Positions 34,839-47,100 of a DNA stretch of 64,000 nt are shown one piece after another. Position numbers and translations under genes: made by a program. Source of the DNA: Lepturacanthus savala. Its lineage: Eukaryota; Chordata; Actinopteri; Scombriformes; Trichiuridae. The stretch's first letter is position 1; every line of letters starts with the position of its first letter. The stretch is from assembly GCA_030544235.1 (NCBI GenBank), contig CM060484.1, positions 3,917,031-3,981,030 of the forward strand. The letters are read 5' to 3'. Below the pieces are notes generated by a model. That model did no database searches. It saw only the letters and a list, made by a program, of their open reading frames with translations, and was not told the DNA's origin.

Positions 34839-35477
34839 AAACAATTGATTGTACGTCAGATCCAGTAAAGGAGTGAGAATCCGCAGCTTCTGGTGAACAG
34901 AATACCAAGTTTACAGACCCGAGTGATGAAATTCAGGTATTTGGACTAGAACTCTTCAACCGTACATGATGAATGCACTGCCGATGAATGCCATGTTCAC
35001 TGTTCTACTCTGTTTGCCGCAGCCTTGCATCACAAGTCTTATAAACGTCGGCCTTGTCGCTGTGACCACGAGCAGTAGCACGTGTAGTTTTATACCACAC
35101 AGGTCCAGGAGCTTCAGCTCCGTCCGCAAATACCCATTTGACCCGTTTTCTCACACTTAGACATTCACTTTTAAAGTAAAAAGGACCATGCCAGTGTTTC
35201 TTTAAGCCCATTTACTGCAAATCATATACTTTCTATTACTGCCAGCCATGCTGCTGTGTTTGTGAATGTATTTTTTATGTTGTAACCACTCAGGGTTGTC
35301 CATTGGTTTCTATTATTTCTTATGGTATGAAAATCTACATCATTTGGGGGGAAAAAGGTGATTTTAAATCTATTATTCTTTCATTTACAAAAGACAAACT
35401 TGTGAATGTTCATAAATGTTGAATGTTGCCTCAATACATTTTACTGAAATCAAATTAATCAGACGCATATGATGCAG

Positions 35478-35808
35478 TACACTACTGTTCAAAAGTTATG
35501 CAGACAATTTAGTGTTTTTCATTAAAAAAAAATCACACTTTTATTTACCACGAGTTGTAAAATTAATAGAAAATACAGTCAAGACATTAATAGGGTTAGA
35601 AATAATTTGTGACGCCTGCTCAAATGAAGGTTTTGAAGTTTTCCAGCTTCTCTAAGCAGCTCAAGGGTTTTCTAATCATCTATTCTGACAGTCATTTACC
35701 ACATTAGCAATGTATAGTGTATTTCTGATTAGTTTGAAGTTATCTTCATTGAAAAAAACTGTGCTTTTCTTTCAATTTCTAAGTGACCCCAATCTTTTGA
35801 ACGGTAAA
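35478..35808 (+). mobile_element. MITE family C, full-length copy
   Basis: The left end 'tacactactgttcaaaagtt' and the right end 'aatcttttgaacggtaaag' are inverted repeats of about 20 bp. Inner blocks include 'agaaaatacagtcaagacat', 'agcttctctaagcagctcaa' and 'gtttgaagttatcttcattg'. The length is about 330 bp. The TACA start and the shape fit a non-autonomous Tc1/mariner-type element; that class is from general knowledge of fish repeats. Confidence 0.7.
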
Positions 35809-36385
35809 GATTCTACTATTCATACCAAAGGAAATTCATAAGAATCAATGGCTGCTCCAAACTGTTGGAAAAACACAGAATGTATCGGCATGCATTTGAA
35901 ACGAGCAACGAGTATACATGATTTGTAGTTAAAGAAAATACATTGGTATTGTCCTTTTAGTTTGATTTGGCCTGAGATCACGTGACCTGCTGTGAAACAG
36001 TCACACACCAAACCTGTGGATCCATCTGTGGTGACTGCTGCCTTCAACGCCACCAAGAGAACGGACTCTTTGTGGGAACCTTTTTTATTTTTCACCTCCT
36101 TTTTTTTTTCTCGTCTTTCCGTGAACTGAAGGACCAAAGAAGCAAAGGGTTCACTGTGGGTCGATTCCACTAATTTGTCTTAAATGACACCAGCAAGAAC
36201 TTTTCCTCGATGGCACAGAAAAACGTCTGGTTTTCCCCCCAGTGAGCGGTTTGTGTTGGTCTCTCTGTAGCGTAGAACGTCCATCTCGTTGTTCCCCCTC
36301 CACTTCTACTTTTATCCCACCTCGTCTGTAAATCTACATCGTAGCAGATGTGCTTACTGTAAAGTTATTGTCAATGATTTGGGCA

Positions 36386-36465
36386 AATAAAAAAAAAAAG
36401 AAACTAAACTAAGTGATGTCATACTTGTACAAATGAAAGCTCAATAAATAGAAGACTTGAATAAA
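36386..36465 (+). terminator. tprn: Distal plus-strand poly(A) signals
   Basis: AATAAA occurs at 36386-36391, 36443-36448 and 36460-36465. They could end a long tprn transcript about 700 bases short of the ssna1 stop codon on the other strand. Whether tprn transcripts reach them is not known. Confidence 0.35.
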
Positions 36466-36552
36466 TGGAAATACTGTGTATGTGTCATTTCAGGACTTTA
36501 ATGGAGGACAAATGTTACTTAGACATGGTCAAAGAATGATAAAATGGCACAA

Positions 36553-36575
36553 ATATATATATATATATATATATA
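36553..36575 (+). repeat. (TA)n microsatellite
   Basis: Eleven TA units between tprn and ssna1. Confidence 0.88.
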
Positions 36576-36589
36576 AGAAAGTTAGAATA

Positions 36590-37000
36590 GTTTGTTATAT
36601 AAGCCAATGGGACTCCATTAGGTTGTATGCATCAGAAATCTATTTTTGGCATATTTGAAAAAACACTTTACATGAAAATTGTATTAAATAAAAATAAATA
36701 ACTCACCCTTGAGTTCATTGTTTTATTTATTATTTCCAAAAATCTGAATAAAAAAAAAAAAACAACTCAATTGTGGTCACATGTATGTAAATTGTACATC
36801 CTTCAAAATAAAAGCCCCCTTTTCACACCTAACTTGAAAAGTAAAAAGGAAAAAAAAATAGGTTTATTTACTCCAAGTAGTGAGTTCAATGTTCTTAATT
36901 GGTGAAAGTTTTAAAAAGGGACTTGTAAACAGGATAACCTTCAAAATAAAAGCCCCCTTTTCACTCCCGAGTGTAAAAACAGATTTTACATCCCAGCTTT
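36590..37000 (-). mobile_element. Family A (TTAA-type) fragments
   Basis: The phrases 'tgggactccattaggttgta' near 36608 and 'tccttcaaaataaaagcccc' at about 36800 and 36940 match the copies at 40560-40940 and 45706-46320 in the same orientation. The two internal segments look duplicated and the termini are missing. TTTATT at 36722 and 36863 could serve as minus-strand poly(A) signals for ssna1. Confidence 0.5.
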
Positions 37001-37165
37001 TGAGAAAAATGAAAATGCAAAAGAGAGTTAAAACCGGCCTAATGAACGAGTGATGCAAGCATTAAAACACGTTTTTTGGAATAAAGAATTTACAAATAGT
37101 CCATTGTGCAGAGTCAATTCAAAGATATATACATATAGAAAGAGTTCAGTGACTTTTCCTCTGCG

Positions 37166-39461
37166 TTAGTGCTCTTTCCTGCGAGGTTCTGTGGCTTTGC
37201 TCAGGTTTCCTGCCTCCTGCTTTAAGACGCTTAGAAGCGACTGTGAACTCTCCAAGATCTAAAAGGAGAGAAAGGAGAAAAAGTCATGACATGTACCGTA
37301 GAGCTCAGAAATGACCGATCCTGCTGCTGGAGAGCTTCTTTCAGGATTCTCCTCCCTCAAACACACCTTATTCTAATTATCAACTCGTTACCAGGCAACC
37401 GGAGCTTGTCGAGGGCTTGATAACGAGTTAATAAATATAAATCAGGTGTGTTGGGGTGTGGGAGATTTCCTAAAACTACAGGACTGTTCATCCCTGGTAT
37501 GTTGATAGTGTGGCGTATCTTTGTGAATCTTGGACCTGTGTGTATTTGTGTAATTTTCAGACACATTTCAGACCCATTCAGTTAAATCTATGGGCTTTTT
37601 TTTTGTTCTTTTTGTCTACTGATCCAAAAACAGCTTCAAGTCAAACGTATCGTGGGCCTCAAACTGTCATTTTCATCTGAAACGATCCTGCTCTTTTGTT
37701 TTTGTTGGTAACCCTTAAAGGCCCCTAGAAAAAGAATAAGGGTCCAGGCACCGCTGAGTGTTCTGTTGTTTTTTAATCAGAGCAGTGTCGGGAGTGTTTG
37801 GGGGAGTTCAGCAGCAGGAGATGGGATGTTCCTGTGTGAGACGAAGCTGCTGCAGTAGGAAAACATGATGGTGCATCGCTGATTAGTTCAAACAACCCAG
37901 AGAAAACACACTTTATCATCTTTAAACAACAACAACCACTATTTCTAAGACCTTATTTCCATCATATTTGATCTAAAACCACTGTAAAAACATAGAATAT
38001 ATTGCCTTTTCCAGTTCAATCCTTTCATAAAGATGCCTTCTCATAGATTTAAGTGTATCCTATTTCTGTCTTTCCTCAAAAACAAGATATTTTTGGCTCA
38101 ATCACTGCACCAAAGTGCACCATTCCGAATATTTTTTAACGTTTGTGGTCTTTTAGACACACCTTGGTGTAGGCAGCCTCTGTTTCGGCGATAGTACGGT
38201 CGAAGGCGGATCGGGCGGCGAATCTCTCGGCCAGGCTCTCGTTGACTCTGGCCAGTTTATCCGTCAGGACTTTGATGTCCTGAGAGAGTCGCTCCTTCTC
38301 CTCCTCCTCCCGCTTTATCTGCCGGTTTAAATCCTCCCTTTTAGCATGAAGCTCCTCGAGACCTGAAAGAGAGGAAAAGGTTCATAAAGACCAGAATCTG
38401 ACCCCTGAAACCCTGGTCCAATTACTTTTAAATCTAAATTATAGTAATGTACTATACGCTACCATTCAAAAGTTAGAAATGTCTATTTTTGAATGAAAAG
38501 CACTGTTTTTTTCAATGGAGATAACTAAACTAATCAGAAATACACTCTATACATTGCTAATGTGGTAAATAACTATTCTTGGGAGCAGAGATTTGTAAAT
38601 AATTGATTGTTTAAAAAAATATTCATTCTAATAAAATTAAATCTATATTAAATTATATATACATATTGCTAGTATAATACTATCAATATACAAAATATAG
38701 CATGATTAGACCGTTAATTAACTGTCATTAGCAAAAGAGAAGTGTTATTTTCAGCTTTCAGATGCCATCTCTGACCAGGAAAACGGATGGAAATTAGCTT
38801 TTGTCATGAATCTGGTGTTTAAATTCTCACACCATGTACTAAAAATGTTCATTTACATACACTGTCCCTTACAAATAAACAATAGTTAGTTAGTTACTTC
38901 CAAAAAAGTGGACAAAGATCACTGGAGCATTCAGATAATTCAATGTAGGTATTCCATCTTTAATGTTAGTCCCCTTTTCTTTTACTAAAAGGCTCCAAGT
39001 GATAATAAAGATCACTGTAAATCACCAGGTTGCACTGGTAAAAGCTGCTTCCCGGGACACAGACAGCATGATCTGTGCAGGTTAATCAGATTGTGATGTA
39101 CAGAAAGTTCCAGCTGGCTGGTTTAAAGCAGCTGCTGGGTCATTAACGCTAATTTTTAGCTAACATTACATTAAATGCTACGAAGTGAAAGCGAGTTACA
39201 GTTAAATTAATACAATTAAAAAAAACATGTTGACAGTTTGACCGTTTATAAAGAGGTAAAGGTTTAATAAAGAGGGAGAAACCAGATTTGGCAACAAGTT
39301 ACACCCTATAGCCACAAAGCTAATCACTAGCATCACAACTGCTAACACTTTAGCATTTTTAACACCTTGTTAGATGATTAATTAACAGGAAAATCCAATA
39401 AAAACTCACACTTAACGACTTCATTGTTGTAGCTCTGCAGGGCAGCAGCTTGTTGGGTCAT
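37166..39461 (-). CDS. ssna1: Sjogren syndrome nuclear autoantigen 1 homolog (NA14)
   Basis: Three exons on the minus strand, 39461-39410, 38362-38163 and 37258-37166, splice in frame to a complete 114-aa protein (119 in human). It starts MTQQAAALQSYNNEVVK and continues as one coiled coil (LEELHAKREDLNRQIKREEE, then LTDKLARVNESLAERFAARS, FDRTIAETEAAYTK) and ends LLSVLKQEAGNLSKATEPRR plus KEH. SSNA1 self-assembles into fibrils and localises to centrosomes, basal bodies and microtubule branch points. It lacks the last few residues of the human tail but the family core is whole. It faces tprn tail to tail, as in human. An X-box motif lies 26 bases upstream of the ATG. Confidence 0.96.
38455..38585 (+). 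mobile_element. MITE family C fragment in ssna1 intron 1
   Basis: It starts 'tacgctaccattcaaaagtt' and keeps 'gaatgaaaagcactg', 'caatggagataact' and 'ctaatcagaaatacactcta'. The right end is lost. It begins about 90 bp upstream of exon 2 on the gene strand. Confidence 0.55.
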
Positions 39462-39486
39462 GATGTTTCTTTATGAAGGCGACTCC

Positions 39487-39500
39487 GTTTCCCGGGTAAC
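39487..39500. promoter_or_regulatory. ssna1: RFX-type X-box upstream of ssna1
   Basis: GTTTCC-CG-GGTAAC fits the X-box consensus RYYNYY-N(1-3)-RRNRAC on both strands. It lies 26 bases upstream of the ssna1 ATG. RFX factors control many ciliary and basal-body genes through X-boxes close to the start, and SSNA1 is a basal-body protein, so the site makes biological sense. Function is inference. Confidence 0.55.
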
Positions 39501-39559
39501 TCCTTTTCCTCTTCTTCTTCTTCGGCGGTTTTTTCTTCTTCTGTAGTTTTATTTTAGCG

Positions 39560-41119
39560 CCTTGTAACTACCTATAGATACATTACTGCCCCCTACTGGC
39601 CTGGACAGGACACTGGCCTAAACTTTTTTTTTTACAAAATAATTATTATAAAATAATATAAATATATAAAATACTAAAAAATAAAAAATTAAATCCTTTT
39701 TACACACTCCATTTTAGTGTTTATTATTCTGACCAGAAAAAATAATTAAAAAAAATAGAATATTCCGTCTATAAAAAAAAAAAAAACTACATGGAAAGTC
39801 ATAATTATGATATAAAAAGTTAAATTATTATATATGAAGTCCAAATTATGAGATTAAAAGGTGAATTAATTAAAATAATAATATATATTGCAATTATATT
39901 GTAGGGATGACTATTTGTGCTTTAAAAAAACTCATAGGATACTATTTTTGATAAATAAGGGTTAGTAACATGGAAATGATTAACTGAGTAAACTACTCAA
40001 TGAGTATTGAGCAGCCCTGCCAAGTCAGTTACTTTAGCCTACAGTTTAAATAAACAGATTATATTACTTTTGTTCACTTTTTACTTGTATGTGTATTCTG
40101 CAGACCTGTCAATCCAGTTATAGTTTAAATAAAAGAAGGGTTAAAATAGCCTGAACTAAATGGACAAGCCTTTAAAAAGATATAACAACAATATAAGAGA
40201 CATGTCACTGAAGGTGAAAATCTAAAATTACACAAGTAATTACAAGACAAAATTGCAAGTTGAGCCTCATCTCCCTCAAATGTACTAATACACGCTGAAA
40301 AAACTCAATTTAGGACAAAACTTTTTATATTTGGTACAAAACAATGTTATAAGAAAATAGTTTAATATAATATCAGTAGTAGGGCTGCAACTAACCACTA
40401 TTTAATTATTTATATTTATTTATTTATATATATATATATTTATTTATTTATATTTAATTTAGATTTGAGCTGTTTGTGCGATTATTTAGCAAATCTCCTA
40501 AATTCTTTCTTCTAAAAAGATATAATAGAAAGTTTATGTTTTTATGATTGGGTGGGAAAAGGGGGCTTTTATTTTGATGGACAGAATAATAGATAATAGA
40601 TATTTAATAGATGTTTTTAGGAAATATAAGATAAAGTTGTAAACATAGTCTCAGGATAGTTTCATGCTATGTAAATAAATGGGACTCCATTAGGTTGTAA
40701 ACACTAGGAACTATATGCTTACATGTTAAATGTCCAGCAAACAGGATATCCTGGTCATGTGACCTCATAAATTGTATATCCTTCAAAATAAAAGCCTCCT
40801 TTTTCCACCTAACTGTAAAAACACTGATTTAATATCACAGCTTTTCAAATAAAAATCCCTACATAAAATTTGGGTCATTCTTAATATTTCTCTAATTTAC
40901 AGAATGTTTTTATCATTTTAAAATTATAGCCTTTTGAAATTAACGCCAAAACTTTAGGGAAAAAAAAGACCTCTGGCGCTTAAAGGGTTTATTTGACAGT
41001 TAAATTTTGTTGCTTGTGGCGACAGACACACCCGTTTTACTTTACTGTTATAGGAGGATTTGGAAACTTGGAAATAAAACACCTCGAGTTCTCACAAGTT
41101 GCAAACCAGAGAGGAGTCG
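39560..41119. other. Intergenic, ssna1 to UGT, AT-rich with repeat fragments
   Basis: The first part holds 'ccccctactggcctggacag', a common fish repeat phrase, A/T-rich low-complexity DNA, and TTTA/TATA runs near 40410-40460. From about 40560 to 40940 lies an inverted fragment of family A. Just before the UGT ATG no clear TATA box or first-exon donor was found, so the UGT 5' UTR is undefined. Confidence 0.45.
40560..40940 (-). mobile_element. Family A (TTAA-type) fragment upstream of UGT
   Basis: It contains 'gcaaacaggatatcctggtc', 'cataaattgtatatccttca' and 'aaataaaagcctcctttttc', and then the flank phrase 'tttgggtcattcttaatatt'. All are in the orientation of the copy at 45706-46320. It is diverged and lacks clean TTAA ends. 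Confidence 0.55.
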
Positions 41120-44100
41120 ATGAGGGTTCTGGGGGTGATGTCCTGGCTCTGCTGCCTCAGTCTGGGACCTGTTCAGACCGGGAAGGTCCTGGTTGTACCC
41201 GTGGACGGGAGCCACTGGCTCAGCATGCAGATCCTGGTGAAGGAGCTCACCCACAGGGGCCACGAGGTCCTGGTCCTGGTCCCAGAAAGCAGCCTGTTGA
41301 TCCGAGGCTCGGACAGCTATAGGACCCAGATCTTCCCGGTGTCCTACACCAAGGCCGAGCTGGACCAAAGATTCAGCACTCTCAACGACCAAGTCTTCCT
41401 CAAACCGCCGGGAATCGCTGACCTGCTCCTCAACGTGCAGAGCGCGCTTATCACCGTGCAGAGCGTGGTCAACTTCACGTCTCTGATGGCCAAAGGTTGC
41501 GAGAGTTTGCTCTACAACCGACCCCTGATGGGCCGGCTGCAGGCCGAGGGCTTCGACCTGGTCCTGGCGGACCCCTTCCTGCCCTGCGGCTCCATCCTGG
41601 CTCACGTCTTTTCCGTTCCGGCCGTCTACTTCCTGCGAGGACTCCTGGGTGGACTGGACACCAAGGCCAACCAGAGGCCTTCTCCTCCCTCCTACGTTCC
41701 TGTTGACTACTCTGGGAACACAAACACCATGACCTTCCTGCAGAGACTCAGCAACATGTTCATGTATTTCGTGGAGTCCTACATGTGCCGCGTACTTTAC
41801 GTCCACTTTGACGAACTGGTCGGTCGGTATCTGGGCGACGACATGACCTACGAGGACCTTTTGAGTCGCGGTGCTATCTGGCTTTTTAGGAGTGACTTCA
41901 CTTTGGAATGGCCCAAACCTCTCATGCCCAACATGGTTTTTATTGGCGGCATCAACTGTGCAAAGAAAGCTCCTCTGCCAGAAGTGAGTATGTAGAGAAT
42001 TTATAGAGAAAACAAGTATGGATTCCATCAGAATTCACTTCTTTCCTCTTGTGTTAGTTTGCTGTTTCCATCCCTTATGTTAACAGGTCTTAAATCAGCT
42101 GTAAAATACACTTTATTGATTAAATACACGTTTGATTTTGACGTCTTGATTTCAAAAGGCTATAACTTAAAAGTGATAAGAGATAGAGACTTTCTGTAAA
42201 TTAGAGAAATATTAACGATGACCCAAACTTTATGAATGGATTAAATTTGCCCTTCTAATTTGCATATTATGACGTCATTAGGGGGGCAACTTCAATTAAA
42301 GAATATTCATGAAATGTCACATATGTTAACCCTAGTGTTGCCATATGGTAACAATTACTTTATGTTCATTTTTCCAAAAAGCTGTGATATAAAATCTCTG
42401 TTTTTACAGTTAGGTGTGAAAAGGAGGCTTTTATTTTGAAGGACATACAATTTATGAGGTCATGTGAGCATCACTGTTTCACAACCGAAGGTTGTCTTTT
42501 ATTCTGAATTTGGGGAAATTACAATTATAGGTCATACAATTATATACAATTTATGAGGTCACATGACCAGGATATCCTGTTTGCTGGTGATTTAACATGT
42601 GAGCATCACTGTCTCATAACTGAAGGTTGTCTTTTATTCAGAATTCGTTTTATATTTTCACCTTCAGTGACATGTCTCTTATATTGTTGTTATAGCTTTT
42701 TAAAGGCTTGCCCAAAAGGAGGCTTTTATTTTGAAGGACATACAATTTATGAGGTCATGTGAGCATCACTGTTTCACAACCGAAGGTTGTCTTTTATTCT
42801 GAATTTGGGGAAATTTTCACCAAATAACAAATTAAACTTGAATTTAACTAAGAAAGTTTTCAAGTTATTTTTTATAATACGCTAAAATACATTTGTCGCC
42901 ATATGACAACAATATGCAAATATGTTAATGATGACCCTAATTTTATGTAGGGATTCAATTTACCCATCTAATTTACATATTATGACGTCATAAGGTGGGA
43001 ACCAGCTTGGATTAAAGAATATTCATGAAATGTCACATATATTAATCCTCTATTGCATAGTGTTGCCATATGGAAACAATTATTTTATCTTCTATATCGT
43101 GAAAAGGAGGCTTTTATTTTGAAGGACATACAATTTATGAGGTCACATGACCAGGATATCCTGTTTGCTCATGGATATTTATCGTGTGAGCATCATTGTC
43201 TCACAACAGAAGGTTGTCTTTATTCAGAATTTGGAAAAAATTAAACTCGATTTACATTTTCTTTTTAATTTTTTTTTTCTAATATGCTAAAATTGATTTG
43301 TTGCCATATATCAACAATATGCAAATATTGAAAATTCCTAGTCCTAGTAAATATCTATTAGGCTCTGATAAAATGGTATGTTTGACAACCTATTTGACAA
43401 AATCTGTCATTTTATTGAGTTCTGCATCTTGTTGGCTGAAGACGACAGTGGAGCCTGGAGGGTTAATATATGCAGCAGAGTTAACATTACATTGAAGAGA
43501 ATCCATCTCGTCAACTTTTTACTCAGCATAGATCAACACAATCTGCTTTTATCAACAAATCTCTTGCTTTTGCAAAGTATTTGTTACCTGTCAAGCACCA
43601 ACACAAACAGGCTTTCACTTCCTTCCTGTTCACTCTCATCATAGTCCAGAAATCTGCTGCTTCATGATTCAGATACCACACACTGAATATTCCAGGGTTA
43701 ACGCCTCGTATTAATGGCCGAGATCGTGGTAAAACCATAATAAAAAGTCAAACTCATCGTTTCACTGCCAGTATTTTTGAGACATTTATCTCCAAGGAAA
43801 CACGTTGTTAGTGTATGTTGATCCCATCAAGTTATTTTACATGTCAGGCAGACATGGAACAACGGTTGGAGTCAAATTCAAATCCAATATTTACTCTGGT
43901 GTTGTTGGTCTCGTTTTAACAACTAAGGTAAATATTTGTCTCTTTAGCTTCTTTTTCTACAAAACAATGAACTAAAAGAGATAATAATAAGATTGAAGCC
44001 ATTCTTATCCAGTGCAGCTAGTGTTTTATCTCATTATCTCATCTTAAACTATTGATAAAGTTTGCTGTGAAATCTGCAGTTATTTACTGTTCTGAGTAGA

Positions 44101-47100
44101 ATGCTGGATATTTTACAATAAATCACAGGAGTCAAAGTATTACTGTAGAAAATATCAGTTATAACAGTTAATCAGTTAAGTAGTCCACTACTTCTTTATA
44201 ATGATAATTGCTGCCTGTTAGTTTTTAAGGTAATTTACGGTGTAGTTTTTGTATTTCATTATATTCTGGTTTAAAGTGTAAGTGAAGGGTTGTGAATCTC
44301 ATGGTCTGTTAATGAAATGGTGCCTTAGGAGTAAAAGCATTTTGGTATTTTTGAAATTGATCCACTAATTGTTTCAAAAACAGTGGAAATGTCATCAAGT
44401 TTGTCATCAAATGCATGAAAGAGCCACTTAAATTTAAGTTTATTTGCATTTGTCAGGTTCCCCGAGTTCAACAAAATAAAACAGAAAATTATAAAATGCA
44501 CTAATTGACATTATGACGTTTGTGTTATAAGGCTCGGTTTTGACCCAGTTATAAAAATAAGAATATAAAGCAATAAATAGAGATAAAACTGACTGAAATC
44601 ATTACAGCCAGCTGACTAGTTCTGATATTAAATAGTAAATAAATATAACTCTCTTGTGGTTCATTTTACCATTTTTTTAGATTGAAATCAAAAACACCCA
44701 CACTAAAAATATTAAAAAATATTATAAAATACCTGAAAAACACACTTCCAAGACAGTATTGCAAGATGTTGCATGTCATTTTATGTAGAGATGAACAATA
44801 AAAATCCTTTCTGCATGTTTTTAATATGACTTCATGTCCAGTTCTCAGTTTCCTGCTTGATTAATTTCTGTATTCTCTAAAATAAGGTGTTTTTGGTCTG
44901 TTCCAACCTTCCTGCAGGACTTGAAGGAGTTTGTCGACGGCTCAGGAGATGACGGCTTCATCGTGTTTTCGCTGGGTTCAATGGTGTCCACCATGCCGGA
45001 GGAGAAGGCTCAACTATTCTTTGAAGCTTTTCGGCAAATTCCACAACGGGTAATGATGACCTTAACAATTTAAATGATTTCACTCAGATTAACAATAAAA
45101 CAGAACTCACAATCCATTCATTGGTTTTTGTTTCTAAAAAATGTGTTTAATTTGATCAGATTCACTTAAGATTCCATGACTTTGGTGTGTTTTATTTAAC
45201 TTTTGTTCACTCTTGATCAGAATTATCCTTGGTAACTTTGACCTAAAGTATTCTGTGATAAACAGCAGACCATAAATTGTGTTTTTTAGGACATAAATAA
45301 CTAATAGAAGTTCAAAACTTATGATGTTCACAGGAAGTTATGTTGAAGAAAAAAATCCAACGCAACAAAAGGTGATAATATATGATGAGTCTTAATGGAA
45401 CTCCACATTGATTAACATGGAACAAACACAACAGGAGTGTTAAACACCAGGATTGGGTTGTGTGTTCCAGGTTGTGTGGAGATACACTCGCGTTGCACCT
45501 GAAAATCTACCCGACAACGTCCGACTCATGAAGTGGCTGCCGCAGAACGATCTCCTGGGTGTGTACACTTTTATCCAGAAGAATCTGTGAGGCGTATCAG
45601 AACTCTAAATACTGTGAAAGTTATAGAGAATAACTATTCTTCCCCTTCTTTTAACCAATGTTAACTTCATTTGATGCTTTTATTTATATATCTTTAATAT
45701 GAAATTTAACCCTCTAGGTGCTACTGTTGTCTTCAGATGACTAGATCAAATGTACTGTTTTATCAGAGCCATGTTTTCTAATAGATATTTTTAGGAAATA
45801 TAAGAAAAAGTTGTAAACATACATTAGTTTATAAACACAAGGAATTTTCCATATTTGCATATTGTTGCCATATGGCGACAAATGTATTTTAGCTTATTAG
45901 AAAAAATAACTTTCTTAGTTAAATTCAAGTTTAATTTGGTGAAAATTTCCCCAATTTCAGAATAAAAGACAACCTTCAGTTGTGAAACAGTGATGCTCAC
46001 TGTCCTTCAAAATAAAAGCCTCCTTTTGGGCAAGCCTTTAAAAAGCTATAACAACAATATAAGAGACATGTCACTGAAGGTGAAAATATAAAACTAATTC
46101 TGAATAAAAGACAACCTTCAGTTATGAGACAGTGATGCTCACATGTTAAATATCCATGAGCAAACAGGATATCCTGGTCATGTGACCTCATAAATTGTAT
46201 ATCCTTCAGAATAAAAGCCTCCTTTTCACACCTAACTGTAAAAAACATAGATTTTATATCACAGCTTTTTGGAAAAATGAAGATAAAATAATTGTTGCCA
46301 TATGGCAACACTAGGGTTAACATATGTGACATTTCATGAATATTCTTTAATTGAAGTTGCCCCCCTAATGACGTCATAATATGCAAATTAGATGGGCAAA
46401 TTTAATCCATTCATAAAGTTTGGGTCATCATTAATATTTCTCTAATTTACAGAAAGTCTCTATCTCTTACCACTTTTAAATTAGAGCCTTTTGAAATTAA
46501 AACACATTTCCTGGAATGTGATTGTAAAACATTCCATTAAATGATGATAACGTGACCTTTTCCTGTTCTCCTCAGCTCATCCCAAGGCGAAGGCCTTCAT
46601 CACTCATGGAGGAACCCACAGTATCTACGAGAGCATCTGCAATGCTGTTCCCATGTTGATGTTCCCTCTGTTCGGGGACCAGGGAGACAACGTGCACCGC
46701 ATGGTGGCCCGCGGCGTTGCAGAGAAACTCAGCATTTATGATGTCACAACTGAACACCTGTTGGCCGCCCTAGATAAAATAATCCATGACAAAAGGTAAG
46801 ACATTTGGATGGAAATTAAACTGTGTGCTTGGAAATTATTCAGACCCCCTTAAATTTTTCACTCTTTATTATATTGCAGCCATTTGCTAATTCGTTTTTT
46901 CCTCAGAAAAACATGAAATTGTTGATATTTTTGCAGATTTATTAAAAAAGAAAACTTGAAATATCACAGATTCCATAAGTTTTCAGACCGTTTGCTTAGT
47001 ATTTAGTAGAAGCACCATCCTGAGCTAATACTTGAAAATGATGCAACAACTTTTTCATACCTGGATTTGGGGATTATCTGCAAAAATTTTAATAATTTCA

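Noticed and set aside
41048..42028. Minus-strand 326-codon open frame opposite UGT exon 1
   Set aside because: It mirrors the real UGT exon, has biased composition, and no known domain. The plus-strand UGT frame is certain.
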